Shown: positions 51,078 to 60,582 of the stretch, piece by piece
Numbering within the stretch: position 1 is the stretch's first letter
Layout: every line of letters begins with the position of its first letter
DNA from: Algorimicrobium hallyeonense
GTDB taxonomy: Bacteria; Bacteroidota; Bacteroidia; Flavobacteriales; Flavobacteriaceae
DNA length: 64,000 nt
Direction: 5' to 3'
Assembly (NCBI RefSeq): GCF_042657385.1
Contig: NZ_JBHSLA010000007.1
Span: 1 to 64,000 of the forward strand
Position numbers and translations under genes: made by a program
Notes under the pieces: model-generated
Databases searched by the model: none
What the model saw: the letters and a program-made list of their open reading frames with translations, nothing else
Told to the model about the DNA's origin: nothing

Positions 51078-54000
51078 ATGAAAACAAAGTTTAGTGGAAT
51101 TTTAACGCTATTTCTAGCGTTTGTTGTGCAACTTACGTTTGCGCAAGAAAAAACAATTTCAGGAACGATTTCCGATGAAAACGGATTACCTCTTCCCGGA
51201 GTTAATATTATTGTAAAAGGTACTACAACTGGAACTCAATCAGATTTTGATGGTAATTATTCCATCAATGCGAGCTCAGGAGACGTGCTATCGTATTCCT
51301 TTATTGGCTACACAACAAAAGAAATGACTGTTGGCTCGGCTAATAACATTAGCTTTGCAATGGAGGTTGATAGTGAAGCTCTTGAAGAGGTAATTATTAC
51401 CGCTTTAGGTGTTGAGAGAACAGCAGGTGAGTTAACTGCAGCTACGAAAGTGGTTGATGCAGAAGAATTAACACAAGCTGCTAATCCAAACGCAGTACAG
51501 AGTTTAACTGGTAAGGTGTCTGGTTTAAAAATTAACACAACGAATAACGGTGTTGATCAAACAACTAGAATTGTATTAAGGGGTAACCGTTCATTAACAG
51601 GTAACAACCAAGCGTTGATTGTTATTGATGGTGTTATTTCTAGTGCAAACACACTTGCTAATTTAGCTCCTGAAATCATTGCTTCTACCAACGTAATTAA
51701 AGGTGCTGGTGGTAGTGCATTATATGGTTCTCAAGGTTCTAACGGTGTTATCATAGTTACTACAAAAAGCGGATCTTCTAGCGAAAAAATTGAAGTTTCT
51801 GTAAATTCTTCTATCTCCTTTGAGGATGTAGCATTTGTTCCAGAACGTCAGACTAAATACGGTCAAGGTTGGAATGGTGTTCATACATCTTACGAAAACG
51901 GAGGTTGGGGTCCAGAATTTGATGGTACTATGCAGCCAGTAGGTTTACCTCAAGCTGATGGTTCTTACATTATGGCGCCTTACTCTGGTGATAGTGACAA
52001 TATTAAAGAATTCTTTAAAACTGGTACTATTTTACAAAATGGTGTTACACTTTCTGCAGGTGATAAAACAGGGAATGTTTTACTATCCGTAAACAACCAA
52101 CAAACTGAATTCGTTGTTGAAGGTGATGAATTAAACAGAACAACCGTTTTATTTAAAGGTAACAAACAATTAGGTAAATGGAATGTTGGTGGTAACGTAA
52201 CGTATAATACGTCTTCTGTTAAAACTACAACGCCAAACTTATTTACGGAATTATTACAAACAGCGTCTAACGTTCCTGTTGAGTTATTTGAGAACTCTGG
52301 TAACGAAGGACACTGGACATCTTACTACAGAAATCCATATTGGATGAGAGATAACATTAGAAATTCAAGTAATACTACTAGAATGAATGGTGTTGCAAAC
52401 ATTAAGTATGATGTAAATGATAACATCAACGTTGTAATGAACAGTAGTGTTCGTAACTTCAAGAGTTATACAAGAAATTATACAAATGAATACATTGATA
52501 CTATTGGTATTGGTGGTGGAGATCATTCTACAGTTTCACAATTTGGACAAAGTAATAGTGAAGAAACAAATATCTATAATGATATTTTTGTAAACTTTGA
52601 CTATATGTTAACTGATGATATTTCATTAACAGCTTTAGTAGGTAATAATATTCAAGATAATATGTTTTCTGCTACACAAGTAAATGGTAGTAACCTAACA
52701 ATTCCAGGATATTACAACATTGATAACATTACAGGAAGACCAAATACATTTAACACTATTCAGAGAGACCGTCGTTTCTCTTTACTAGGAAGTGTAGATT
52801 TAGGTTATAAGGATTTCTTATATTTATCGGTAACTGGACGTAATGACTGGACTTCAAGATTAGCAGACGATCGTAACTCGTTCTTCTACCCTTCTGTTGG
52901 TTTATCTTTTGTAGCAACTAATGCTTTCCCTGGATTAAAGAAAGGTGGTATATTAAATTATGCTAAAATTTCTGGAAACTGGGCTAAAGTAGGTAACGAC
53001 CGCGTTGGACCTTACCAAATTAATTCTACTTTAAACCAAGCAACTGGTTATCCGTTTGGAGGATTAAACTCTTTCGTATTAGATCAAACAATTGCTGACC
53101 CATTATTAGTAAATGAGTTTATAGAATCTTATGAGTTAAACCTTAATTTAGCTTTCTTTAAAGGTGATAGAGTTCGTTTAGACTTTTCTATCTATGAAAC
53201 TAAAAACACGGATTTAGTAACAGGTATTACAACATCTGCTGCTTCTGGTTTAGCTAATACTACTGTTAACGTAGCAGCTTCTACTACAAAAGGTTTTGAA
53301 ATTGATTTAGGATTAACACCTATTAGAACTAAAGATTTCCGTTGGGATTTAGATGTTAACTTTGCAACAGATGAAACAGTTATTGATAAGATTTCTGACA
53401 ACTCTGACGAAGTAGCTTTAGCCTCATTTGCCGATATAGGTATTTTTGCAACAGCTGGAGAAGAGTTCCCTTTAATTAAAGGTACAGCTTACCAAAGAGA
53501 TCCTCAAGGACGTGTATTAATTGATCCTTCTACAGGTAACCCATTAAAAACTGGTAGTTTCCAAGTTTTAGGTAAGTCCAACCCAGATTACGTAGTAGGT
53601 TTAAATACTGCTGTAAACTATAAAGGAATCAGACTTGCTGCTGTAATGGATTATAGAACTGGTCACCAATTTTGGGCTGGTACTAAAGATTGGTTATCTT
53701 GGTCAGGTCACTTAGTAGAATCTGCTGATGGTGGACGTAGAGGATTTATTTTCCCTAACTCTGCAATTAACACAGGTACTGCAGCTAACCCAGTATACGA
53801 AGCAAACACAAATGTAATTACAGGTGGTACTACATATGCTAACTACTTAGATTACTTTTCTAATGAATACAGAAGTGTAAGTGAAAACTTTGTATTAGAT
53901 GCAACAGCATTCAAAGTAAGAGAATTATCATTAAGTTATGCATTTTCCAAAGAAATGTTGAAAAACGTAGGATTATCAAGTTTAAGACTAGGTGTTAATG

Positions 54001-54152
54001 CAAGAAACCCTTTCACTGTATTACCTGCTGAAAACAGAGGTTATGCGGATCCAGAAATCGGAAGAAGTTCTGGTAACGATCAAGGTTTAAGTGTAACTGG
54101 TCAATATCCTATTACCAGAACATATGGTATGACTCTTAATTTAACTTTTTAA
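51078..54152 (+). CDS. SusC/RagA-type TonB-linked outer-membrane protein
   Basis: 1024 aa. Signal peptide (ends LTFAQ). Residues about 25-110 form a carboxypeptidase-regulatory-like domain (GTISDENGLPLPGVNIIVKG). Then come the TonB plug region with 'VIITALGVERTAGELTAATKVVDAEEL' and the barrel with the usual 'NRSLTGNNQALIVIDGV' and 'VTGRNDWTSRL' segments, ending NLTF. It should import an oligomeric substrate together with the SusD lipoprotein. Codon use is very even and biased to the common codons (many GGT, GTT, AAC, TTA), as in highly expressed genes. First of a four-gene operon. Confidence 0.93.
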   Translation: MKTKFSGILTLFLAFVVQLTFAQEKTISGTISDENGLPLPGVNIIVKGTTTGTQSDFDGNYSINASSGDVLSYSFIGYTTKEMTVGSANNISFAMEVDSEALEEVIITALGVERTAGELTAATKVVDAEELTQAANPNAVQSLTGKVSGLKINTTNNGVDQTTRIVLRGNRSLTGNNQALIVIDGVISSANTLANLAPEIIASTNVIKGAGGSALYGSQGSNGVIIVTTKSGSSSEKIEVSVNSSISFEDVAFVPERQTKYGQGWNGVHTSYENGGWGPEFDGTMQPVGLPQADGSYIMAPYSGDSDNIKEFFKTGTILQNGVTLSAGDKTGNVLLSVNNQQTEFVVEGDELNRTTVLFKGNKQLGKWNVGGNVTYNTSSVKTTTPNLFTELLQTASNVPVELFENSGNEGHWTSYYRNPYWMRDNIRNSSNTTRMNGVANIKYDVNDNINVVMNSSVRNFKSYTRNYTNEYIDTIGIGGGDHSTVSQFGQSNSEETNIYNDIFVNFDYMLTDDISLTALVGNNIQDNMFSATQVNGSNLTIPGYYNIDNITGRPNTFNTIQRDRRFSLLGSVDLGYKDFLYLSVTGRNDWTSRLADDRNSFFYPSVGLSFVATNAFPGLKKGGILNYAKISGNWAKVGNDRVGPYQINSTLNQATGYPFGGLNSFVLDQTIADPLLVNEFIESYELNLNLAFFKGDRVRLDFSIYETKNTDLVTGITTSAASGLANTTVNVAASTTKGFEIDLGLTPIRTKDFRWDLDVNFATDETVIDKISDNSDEVALASFADIGIFATAGEEFPLIKGTAYQRDPQGRVLIDPSTGNPLKTGSFQVLGKSNPDYVVGLNTAVNYKGIRLAAVMDYRTGHQFWAGTKDWLSWSGHLVESADGGRRGFIFPNSAINTGTAANPVYEANTNVITGGTTYANYLDYFSNEYRSVSENFVLDATAFKVRELSLSYAFSKEMLKNVGLSSLRLGVNARNPFTVLPAENRGYADPEIGRSSGNDQGLSVTGQYPITRTYGMTLNLTF

Positions 54153-54161
54153 TAAATAAAC

Positions 54162-55646
54162 ATGAGAACGAAATATAAATTTTTATTATTAGTAATCTTC
54201 GCGATTACTGTATCGTGCAGCGATTATTTGGATGTAAACAAAAATCCAAATTCACCGTCTGCCGAAGATGTGACACCAGATTTAATTTTAGCAGGTGCTA
54301 TGAGTAACACTTATAGAACACAAGCTATTACGATGAATCGTTTAGGAAATGTCATGATGAACAACTGGGGAGCTAACGTAAACTCGTTTACAGGTGGTTT
54401 CTCTGAAGAATTCACGCTTGCAATAGATAACAACTTCTATAACACGATCTTTACAGGATTATACAGAGGTACTTACAATTTCCAAGCTATAATAGACTAT
54501 CAAAGTGATGATTATGACCATCATAAGGCAATTTCAAAAATCATGAAGTCTTTCTATATGCAATATGTAGTTGATTTATATGGTGATGTACCTTATTCTG
54601 AAGCACACAAAGGAATAGAAAACTTAACACCTGCCTATGATAATGATCGTGCAGTTTATGAGGAATTATACAACCAAGTTGATGAGGCTATTGATTTAAT
54701 TGCAAATGCAGGTTTAAATACGATTCCTGTAGGTAGTGAAGATGTTATCTTTAACGGATCTATGTCTAGCTGGGTTGCTTTTGGTAACTCCTTAAAATTA
54801 CGTTTATTATTACGTCAAAGAACGGATGCTACTATGAATGGTGATTCTGAATCTGCCGCTTTTATAGCTAGCAAGTTACCAGAATTACAAACTGCTCCGT
54901 TCTTAAACAATGATGCAACAATCAACCCTGGATACTCTTCAGAGAGTACTGCTCAGCAAAATCCATTTTATGGCGCTAACGGTTACTCTAATAACGAAAC
55001 TACTCCAACGCAGAATTATAACTTTATTAGAGCGTCTCAATATGCTGTTACTTTTTTAATTAACAGTGCAGATGATCGTGTAAACTTTTTATATGATGAA
55101 GCTGATGATGGAAGTGGTGGAGTTGTTGGTCATGAGCAAGGTGCTGATAGTGATAACTCACCAGCTGGACTATCGCCTTTAGGACCAGGATTAATTATTG
55201 ATTCAGCACAAGACGGATACGTAATGACTGCTGCTGAAAGTTTATTAATGCAATCTGAAGCACAATTATTCGGATTAATTCCAGGTGACCCTCAAGCTAG
55301 TTTTGAAGCTGCAATTGATGCATCTTTCCAATTGTTAGGAGCTGACAGATCAGGTTACACACCAAGCCAACCAGGAGTAGGTTGGGTAGGAACTGATAGT
55401 GATAAGTTTGAAGCTATCATGAGACAAAAATGGATTGCTACTAATGGTATAAATGCTATTGAATCTTATATCGAGTTCACAAGAACTGGTTTCCCAGATG
55501 ATATTCCTTTAGCTTTAACCGCTCAATCTTCAACCAGACCAATGCGTTTGATGTACCCATCTGATGAGTATATTTCAAACTCTGCAAATGTACCAGACCA
55601 AACAAGTGCTGATGTATTCGCAACTGGACCATTTTGGGCACAATAA
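54162..55646 (+). CDS. SusD/RagB-type outer-membrane lipoprotein
   Basis: 494 aa. Lipobox FAITVSC (Cys19) followed by SDYLDVNKNPNSP, the start typical of the SusD-like family 2. Four TPR-type helices surround a loop-rich substrate face; 'MQYVVDLYGDVPYSEA' is the conserved central segment. It follows SusC by 10 bp and should cap that channel. Substrate is not readable from the sequence, because no hydrolase is nearby. Confidence 0.92.
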   Translation: MRTKYKFLLLVIFAITVSCSDYLDVNKNPNSPSAEDVTPDLILAGAMSNTYRTQAITMNRLGNVMMNNWGANVNSFTGGFSEEFTLAIDNNFYNTIFTGLYRGTYNFQAIIDYQSDDYDHHKAISKIMKSFYMQYVVDLYGDVPYSEAHKGIENLTPAYDNDRAVYEELYNQVDEAIDLIANAGLNTIPVGSEDVIFNGSMSSWVAFGNSLKLRLLLRQRTDATMNGDSESAAFIASKLPELQTAPFLNNDATINPGYSSESTAQQNPFYGANGYSNNETTPTQNYNFIRASQYAVTFLINSADDRVNFLYDEADDGSGGVVGHEQGADSDNSPAGLSPLGPGLIIDSAQDGYVMTAAESLLMQSEAQLFGLIPGDPQASFEAAIDASFQLLGADRSGYTPSQPGVGWVGTDSDKFEAIMRQKWIATNGINAIESYIEFTRTGFPDDIPLALTAQSSTRPMRLMYPSDEYISNSANVPDQTSADVFATGPFWAQ

Positions 55647-55665
55647 TTAAAAAAAAATAGAAATT

Positions 55666-56556
55666 ATGAAAAATTTAAAAATTTATTTTACAGCGGTTTT
55701 TGCTTCTGTAATTTGCTTCTCGTGTTTAGTAGACGATGAAGTAGAGAACACAACACAAAATGAAGATGCATCAAGAATCATTGGGTTTAAAAGCGATGTT
55801 ACATTAGGGAATTTTGTACAAGTAGCTGATGAGGTGTTTGATTTTGGTGTACCTGTACACTTATTAGGTGGAAACAATGGGTTAGCGTCTGATAGTGAAA
55901 TCACAGTTACTTATGAAATTGGTGATATTCAAGATTTAAATTTAAGTGCAAGCGAATATGCTAGTACTTTTAACTTAACTAAAGACCAAAGATTAGAACT
56001 AGAAGCTGGTACAGCTACTATCTATGACTTCGCCGTAGAAGCGCAAGAAGGTGTTCATTTTGATTTAGTAGATACGACGTTAGAATCAACCATTCCTGCT
56101 AATTCTACATTCGATTTAATTGACACAAAAGTATATAACAATGCGTTAGATGCTAGTCGAATTTCATTCTATGTATTAAACTTAAAAACAATCACTACTA
56201 GTGGTGACGTTGTAATTGGTGAACAACTAACAACAACTATTGTTAAGTTACAATTGTGTAGAACGGATTTATCAGGAACTTATACCGCTAGCGGTAATAC
56301 ATCTGGTACATTTACTATTACGAGTTTAGGTGGTGGTGATTACCAATTAAGTTCTATGTTTGGATGGCCTACTTCAGGTTATACATCTTTCTTTTATGCA
56401 TGTGCTGGTCAATTAGTATTTACAGACTGGCCATACTCTAACGAAATTATTCAAGGTGTTCCTGGCTATGTAGACGGTAATGGTCGATTAATATTTGAGC
56501 AATTTGGAATTGAAGCAGTTTATTCAGGTTGGACAGTAATTTTGACTCCACAATAA
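55666..56556 (+). CDS. Accessory lipoprotein 1 of the SusCD operon
   Basis: 296 aa. Lipobox ICFSC (Cys20), then an acidic LVDDEVENTTQNEDA. Residues about 40-200 look like an Ig-like beta region and the C-terminal 90 residues like a separate beta domain with several Trp and Cys (YACAGQL). It follows the susD-like gene by 20 bp in the same operon. Such proteins usually sit on the surface and help to bind substrate; the family is not recognised by eye. Confidence 0.75.
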   Translation: MKNLKIYFTAVFASVICFSCLVDDEVENTTQNEDASRIIGFKSDVTLGNFVQVADEVFDFGVPVHLLGGNNGLASDSEITVTYEIGDIQDLNLSASEYASTFNLTKDQRLELEAGTATIYDFAVEAQEGVHFDLVDTTLESTIPANSTFDLIDTKVYNNALDASRISFYVLNLKTITTSGDVVIGEQLTTTIVKLQLCRTDLSGTYTASGNTSGTFTITSLGGGDYQLSSMFGWPTSGYTSFFYACAGQLVFTDWPYSNEIIQGVPGYVDGNGRLIFEQFGIEAVYSGWTVILTPQ

Positions 56557-56585
56557 GCATTAACTAACAAATAAATTAGAACAAA

Positions 56586-57608
56586 ATGAAATATATAAAA
56601 CACTTAATGCTTTCAGCTTTAGTTTTAGCTAGCTTTACGTCGTGTAATGATGATGACACGGAATACACGTTTACGCCAAAATCGCTAGTAACTATTGATA
56701 ATGTATCTGAAAGTGCAATTACAGAAGGAGAAAGTGTAACTGTTACTTTAACAGTTGACAAACCTTTCAAAGAAACTTTAGATTTTAAATTAGAAATGAT
56801 TTCTGGAGGAGATAATTCAGATTATACGGTTGGTAATGATCCAACTGATCCAAATTCAGCTACAACAGCAGATGACGGTTTTGGTAGCCAAGGTTATTTA
56901 GTTCAAGTACCTGCGTATGCATCATCCTATACATTCCAGATTAACTCTGTTCTAGATTTAGATGTAGAGGGAACTGAAGAGTATACATTTAAATTAACCA
57001 ACACTAGAAATGGTCAAGGTTTAATAAATGGTAATAACATCATAAAGTTTGATGTAACTAATTATACTGATGATAACATGGGTATCCGTTTAAGCTGGGC
57101 TAAAGATGAAACTTACCAATATCTGAAAGAGAATGTAATACTAGCGATTGATAATGAAACAGGTCTAGAATATGTTTATACGGATGATGATGAAATATTA
57201 TCTGACACGAAAGATTTATGTGGTGTTGTTGATTATGATGTATATGTGGCTGGAGCTAATGTTTCTGCTTATACAGGAGATTGTCCAGAATATATTATTA
57301 CAGGTCAATCTAATCCAACTGAAGTACTGGCTGATGGATCTTACGATGTAATCGTTGATTTATGGGATTTTGATTTGAATTTTGATGATGACGAATCTTT
57401 AGTTGGTAGTTTTGCAATTCCTTTTGAAATTGAAATCGCTAAAACAGGTCAATTCCATACTAGTATATCATACCCAAGTTTATACTTCTCTTATAGTGAT
57501 ACGAGTTCAGCTACCGGTGGTGGCGAGAAAGTTGTTGCTACTGTAGTAGTAGTAGGAGGTAAATACACAGTATATAATAACCTAGGTGAATTAGTTGCTC
57601 AAGAATAG
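56586..57608 (+). CDS. Accessory lipoprotein 2 of the SusCD operon (Calx-beta-like)
   Basis: 340 aa. Lipobox LASFTSC (Cys20), then NDDDTE. Residues about 35-155 have the Calx-beta rhythm (VTIDNVSESAITEGESVTVTLTVDK...FKLEMISGG...YTFKLTNTRNGQG), an Ig-like fold that binds calcium. The later half is beta-rich and acidic with 'DLCGVVDYDVYVAGANVSAYTGDC', a possible disulfide pair. Last gene of the operon, closed by a strong terminator. Function is inferred as surface substrate binding. Confidence 0.75.
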   Translation: MKYIKHLMLSALVLASFTSCNDDDTEYTFTPKSLVTIDNVSESAITEGESVTVTLTVDKPFKETLDFKLEMISGGDNSDYTVGNDPTDPNSATTADDGFGSQGYLVQVPAYASSYTFQINSVLDLDVEGTEEYTFKLTNTRNGQGLINGNNIIKFDVTNYTDDNMGIRLSWAKDETYQYLKENVILAIDNETGLEYVYTDDDEILSDTKDLCGVVDYDVYVAGANVSAYTGDCPEYIITGQSNPTEVLADGSYDVIVDLWDFDLNFDDDESLVGSFAIPFEIEIAKTGQFHTSISYPSLYFSYSDTSSATGGGEKVVATVVVVGGKYTVYNNLGELVAQE

Positions 57609-57630
57609 TAACTATTTTATTGATAATATT

Positions 57631-57661
57631 AAAACCGCTTCTAAAAAGAAGCGGTTTTTTT
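57631..57661 (+). terminator. Terminator of the SusCD operon
   Basis: Stem AAAACCGCTTC with GAAGCGGTTTT, 6-nt loop, then a T run. Confidence 0.88.
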
Positions 57662-57662
57662 A

Positions 57663-57670
57663 TACCTTTG
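57663..57670 (+). promoter_or_regulatory. -7 box of rlmB, four bases before the ATG
   Basis: TACCTTTG is a full TAnnTTTG match and starts two bases after the terminator T run. The ATG at 57675 is where transcription should start, so the mRNA is probably leaderless. Confidence 0.55.
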
Positions 57671-57674
57671 TTTT

Positions 57675-58412
57675 ATGGAACAAGAAACATTAATTTTTGG
57701 CTTACATTCAGTTACAGAAGCTATTCAAGCCGGTAAGACTATTGAAAAAATATTCATGCAAAAAGGCTTGCAAGGCAATCTTGCCCATGATTTAGAATCG
57801 CTTATCCGAAAGGAAGGCATTAATGTATCCTATGTTCCTATTGAAAAGCTGAATAGATTAACATCCAAAAACCATCAAGGTGCCGTAGCGCAAATATCAC
57901 CTATAGAATATCATGATATTGAGAATTTAGTGTTAAACGTGATTGAATCGGGTAAAACCCCTTTATTCTTACTGTTGGATCAATTAAGTGATGTTCGTAA
58001 TTTTGGAGCTATAATCCGTACGGCAGAATGTACAGGTGTCAACGGTATTATTATCCAAAAAAAAGGAAGTGCACCCATAAATGGTGATACCATTAAAACA
58101 AGTGCTGGCGCTGTTTTTAAAATGCCTATTTGTCGGGTAGACCATATTAAAGATGCCATGTTTCATTTACAGGCTTCTGGTATAGCTGTTATAGCCGCTA
58201 CCGAGAAAACAAATGATACCATTTATGATATTGACTTTACAGTTCCATGCGCAATCATAATGGGTTCTGAAGGTCGAGGTATAAACCCATCGGTTTTAAA
58301 ACTTGCAGATAGCAAAGCCAAACTTCCTTTGCTCGGCTCTATAGAGTCCTTAAATGTTTCTGTTGCTTGTGGTGCTATTCTTTATGAAGTAGTAAGACAA
58401 CGATTAGTTTGA
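57675..58412 (+). CDS. rlmB: 23S rRNA (guanosine-2'-O)-methyltransferase RlmB
   Basis: 245 aa, SpoU family with the deep trefoil knot. The N-terminal substrate-binding domain (about 1-80) has 'LIFGLHSVTEAIQAGKTIEKIFMQKG'. The catalytic domain has motif 1 'LSDVRNFGAIIRTAECTGV', motif 2 'IIMGSEGRGINPSV' and motif 3 'LNVSVACGAILYE'. It methylates G2251 (E. coli numbering) in the P loop of 23S rRNA. Its 3' end overlaps the convergent rhomboid gene by 9 bp. Confidence 0.93.
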   Translation: MEQETLIFGLHSVTEAIQAGKTIEKIFMQKGLQGNLAHDLESLIRKEGINVSYVPIEKLNRLTSKNHQGAVAQISPIEYHDIENLVLNVIESGKTPLFLLLDQLSDVRNFGAIIRTAECTGVNGIIIQKKGSAPINGDTIKTSAGAVFKMPICRVDHIKDAMFHLQASGIAVIAATEKTNDTIYDIDFTVPCAIIMGSEGRGINPSVLKLADSKAKLPLLGSIESLNVSVACGAILYEVVRQRLV

Positions 58413-59162
58413 TGAATCGTCAGATTTTTTAAAAATATAGTTTATAGAATTGGGTTGGTGCTCCTCCTCCACGTCTGCTTTAACGTCTTCGATTTCTGGT
58501 AAACTTTCAACAAAATTACCATGTTCATCAAAATGTTTTAAAAACGGATCGTCTTCTTCTATATAGCTTGGTTGTTCCCAATAGTACTTTTTAGGTATAG
58601 GAAGATGTTTCTTAAAGATAAAAGCAAAAACCAATCCTACAATCAATCCGGATAAATGACCTTCCCAGGATACGCCATCTTTAATAGGTAGTACATACCA
58701 AATCATACTTCCATATAAGAAGATGACTAATAAGGATAAAGCAATTAACCTAAAATGCTTGGCTATAATACCTTTGAAGAATAAAAAACTAACTAATACA
58801 TAAATAAGGCCACTGGCACCAATATGATAGGCTGGCCTGCCAATACTCCACGTTAACAAACCCGAAAGTAAAATTCCTAAAATAAGGATTTTCCAAGCCA
58901 TCTCCCTGTAGAAATAAAACAAGGCAGCGGTTAGCACAAATAACGGGATGGTATTGTGATATAAATGCGTGATGCCTGAATGAATAAAGGCACTAAAAAC
59001 AACACCACGAAGCCCAAATAACTTCTGCGGAAATATGCCATAATTTGTGAAGTCGAATCCAAAACGTATTTCAAACCAGAATACTAACCAAATGAGCAAG
59101 ACAAATGCTACTGGCACTAAAATAACCTGATTAGAAAATTTAAATTCTTCTTGACTTTTCAT
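58404..59162 (-). CDS. Rhomboid-family intramembrane serine protease
   Basis: 252 aa with six transmembrane helices. Catalytic Ser117 in GASGLIYV (helix 4) and His169 in WEGHLSGLIVG (helix 6), with the conserved His/Asn-type 'HLYHN' in the L1/helix 2 area. A cytosolic C-terminal tail of about 60 acidic residues follows. It cleaves membrane-spanning segments; substrate unknown. It converges on rlmB and is divergent from rarA. Confidence 0.92.
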   Translation of the reverse strand: MKSQEEFKFSNQVILVPVAFVLLIWLVFWFEIRFGFDFTNYGIFPQKLFGLRGVVFSAFIHSGITHLYHNTIPLFVLTAALFYFYREMAWKILILGILLSGLLTWSIGRPAYHIGASGLIYVLVSFLFFKGIIAKHFRLIALSLLVIFLYGSMIWYVLPIKDGVSWEGHLSGLIVGLVFAFIFKKHLPIPKKYYWEQPSYIEEDDPFLKHFDEHGNFVESLPEIEDVKADVEEEHQPNSINYIFKKSDDSSN

Positions 59163-59292
59163 ATATAAATCTTAACAAAAAACTAACCATTAATGAGGTT
59201 CTGTTAAATTGTCAGTCTGTAAGATTGACAACTAATTACAAATTGTTAATCAAAATGTACAAAACCATTCCAATAGAACCTATAATTATAAT

Positions 59293-59300
59293 TAAATTTG
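59293..59300 (+). promoter_or_regulatory. -7 box of rarA, four bases before the ATG
   Basis: TAAATTTG is a full match and is followed by CGCT and then ATG 59305. The mRNA is probably leaderless. No -33 TTG at the usual distance. Confidence 0.5.
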
Positions 59301-59304
59301 CGCT

Positions 59305-60582
59305 ATGAATGAACCTTTAGCAGAACGATTAAGACCCAAAACACTTGACGACTATATTAGTCAAGCACATTTAATAGGTCCTAATGGTACGTTAACCAAT
59401 CAAATAAAGCAAGGCTTAATCCCATCACTTATACTTTGGGGTCCTCCTGGTATTGGAAAAACAACCTTGGCAAATATTATTGCTACAGAATCCAACCGAC
59501 CTTTTTATACATTGAGTGCTATAAATTCAGGCGTTAAAGATATACGTGAGGTTATAGATAAAGCCAAACAGTCTGGCGGTTTATTCACTACCAAAAACCC
59601 CATTTTATTTATTGATGAAATTCACCGATTTAGTAAATCGCAACAAGACTCGTTATTACAAGCCGTAGAAAAAGGTTGGGTAACATTAATTGGTGCCACA
59701 ACTGAAAACCCGAGTTTTGAGGTTATTCCGGCATTATTATCACGTTGTCAAGTATATATTTTAAATGCCTTCAATAAAACAGATTTAGAAGCCCTTTTAA
59801 CACGTGCAATAGAAAAAGACACCTACTTATCTCAAAAAAATATTACGTTAAAAGAAACGGAAGCTTTAATGCGTATTTCGGGAGGTGATGCTCGAAAACT
59901 GTTGAATATTTTTGAATTAATTGTTAATTCGCATGACACGGGAGATATTATAATTACTAATGCATTGGTTACACAACGCATTCAAAATAATACAGCTAGA
60001 TATGATAAAACAGGTGAGCAACATTATGATATCATTTCAGCACTAATAAAATCTATTCGCGGTAGCGATCCCAATGCCGCAGTGTATTATTTAGCGCGAA
60101 TGATTGAAGGTGGAGAAGATGTGAAATTTATAGCCAGGCGCCTCCTTATTTTATCGAGTGAAGATATAGGAAATGCAAACCCAACGGCTTTAGTAATTGC
60201 CAATAATACGTTTCAGGCGGTTTCCACTATTGGAAATCCCGAATCCCGAATTTTATTAAGTCAATGTGTAACATATTTAGCCTGTTCACCTAAAAGTAAT
60301 GCAGCCTATTTGGCCATTAGCAAAGCACAACAAGCGGTGCGAGATACTGGCGATTTAAGCGTGCCCTTGTCTATTAGAAACGCACCAACCAAACTCATGA
60401 AAGAAATTGGTTATGCCGAGAATTACCAATATGCTCATAACTATGAAAATAATTTTGCCAAACAGGAATTTCTGCCAAATGAAATTAGTAACACTAGGTT
60501 TTATGAGCCAGGAAATAATGCACGTGAAAACGCACAACGGGAGTTTTTAAAACAACGCTGGAAGGAAAAATATGGTTATTAA
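59305..60582 (+). CDS. rarA: Replication-associated recombination protein A
   Basis: 425 aa, AAA+ ATPase. Walker A GPPGIGKT (46-53), Walker B 'ILFIDEIHRFSKSQQD', sensor 1 'TLIGATTENPSF', and the RarA/MgsA C-terminal domain with 'RMIEGGEDVKFIARRL'. It tends stalled replication forks and gap repair together with SSB. Its stop overlaps the convergent exported-protein gene by 4 bp. Confidence 0.95.
   Translation: MNEPLAERLRPKTLDDYISQAHLIGPNGTLTNQIKQGLIPSLILWGPPGIGKTTLANIIATESNRPFYTLSAINSGVKDIREVIDKAKQSGGLFTTKNPILFIDEIHRFSKSQQDSLLQAVEKGWVTLIGATTENPSFEVIPALLSRCQVYILNAFNKTDLEALLTRAIEKDTYLSQKNITLKETEALMRISGGDARKLLNIFELIVNSHDTGDIIITNALVTQRIQNNTARYDKTGEQHYDIISALIKSIRGSDPNAAVYYLARMIEGGEDVKFIARRLLILSSEDIGNANPTALVIANNTFQAVSTIGNPESRILLSQCVTYLACSPKSNAAYLAISKAQQAVRDTGDLSVPLSIRNAPTKLMKEIGYAENYQYAHNYENNFAKQEFLPNEISNTRFYEPGNNARENAQREFLKQRWKEKYGY

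Noticed and set aside
59391..59397. GTTAACC inside rarA
   Set aside because: No second element at 13 bp; a chance hit in a coding sequence.
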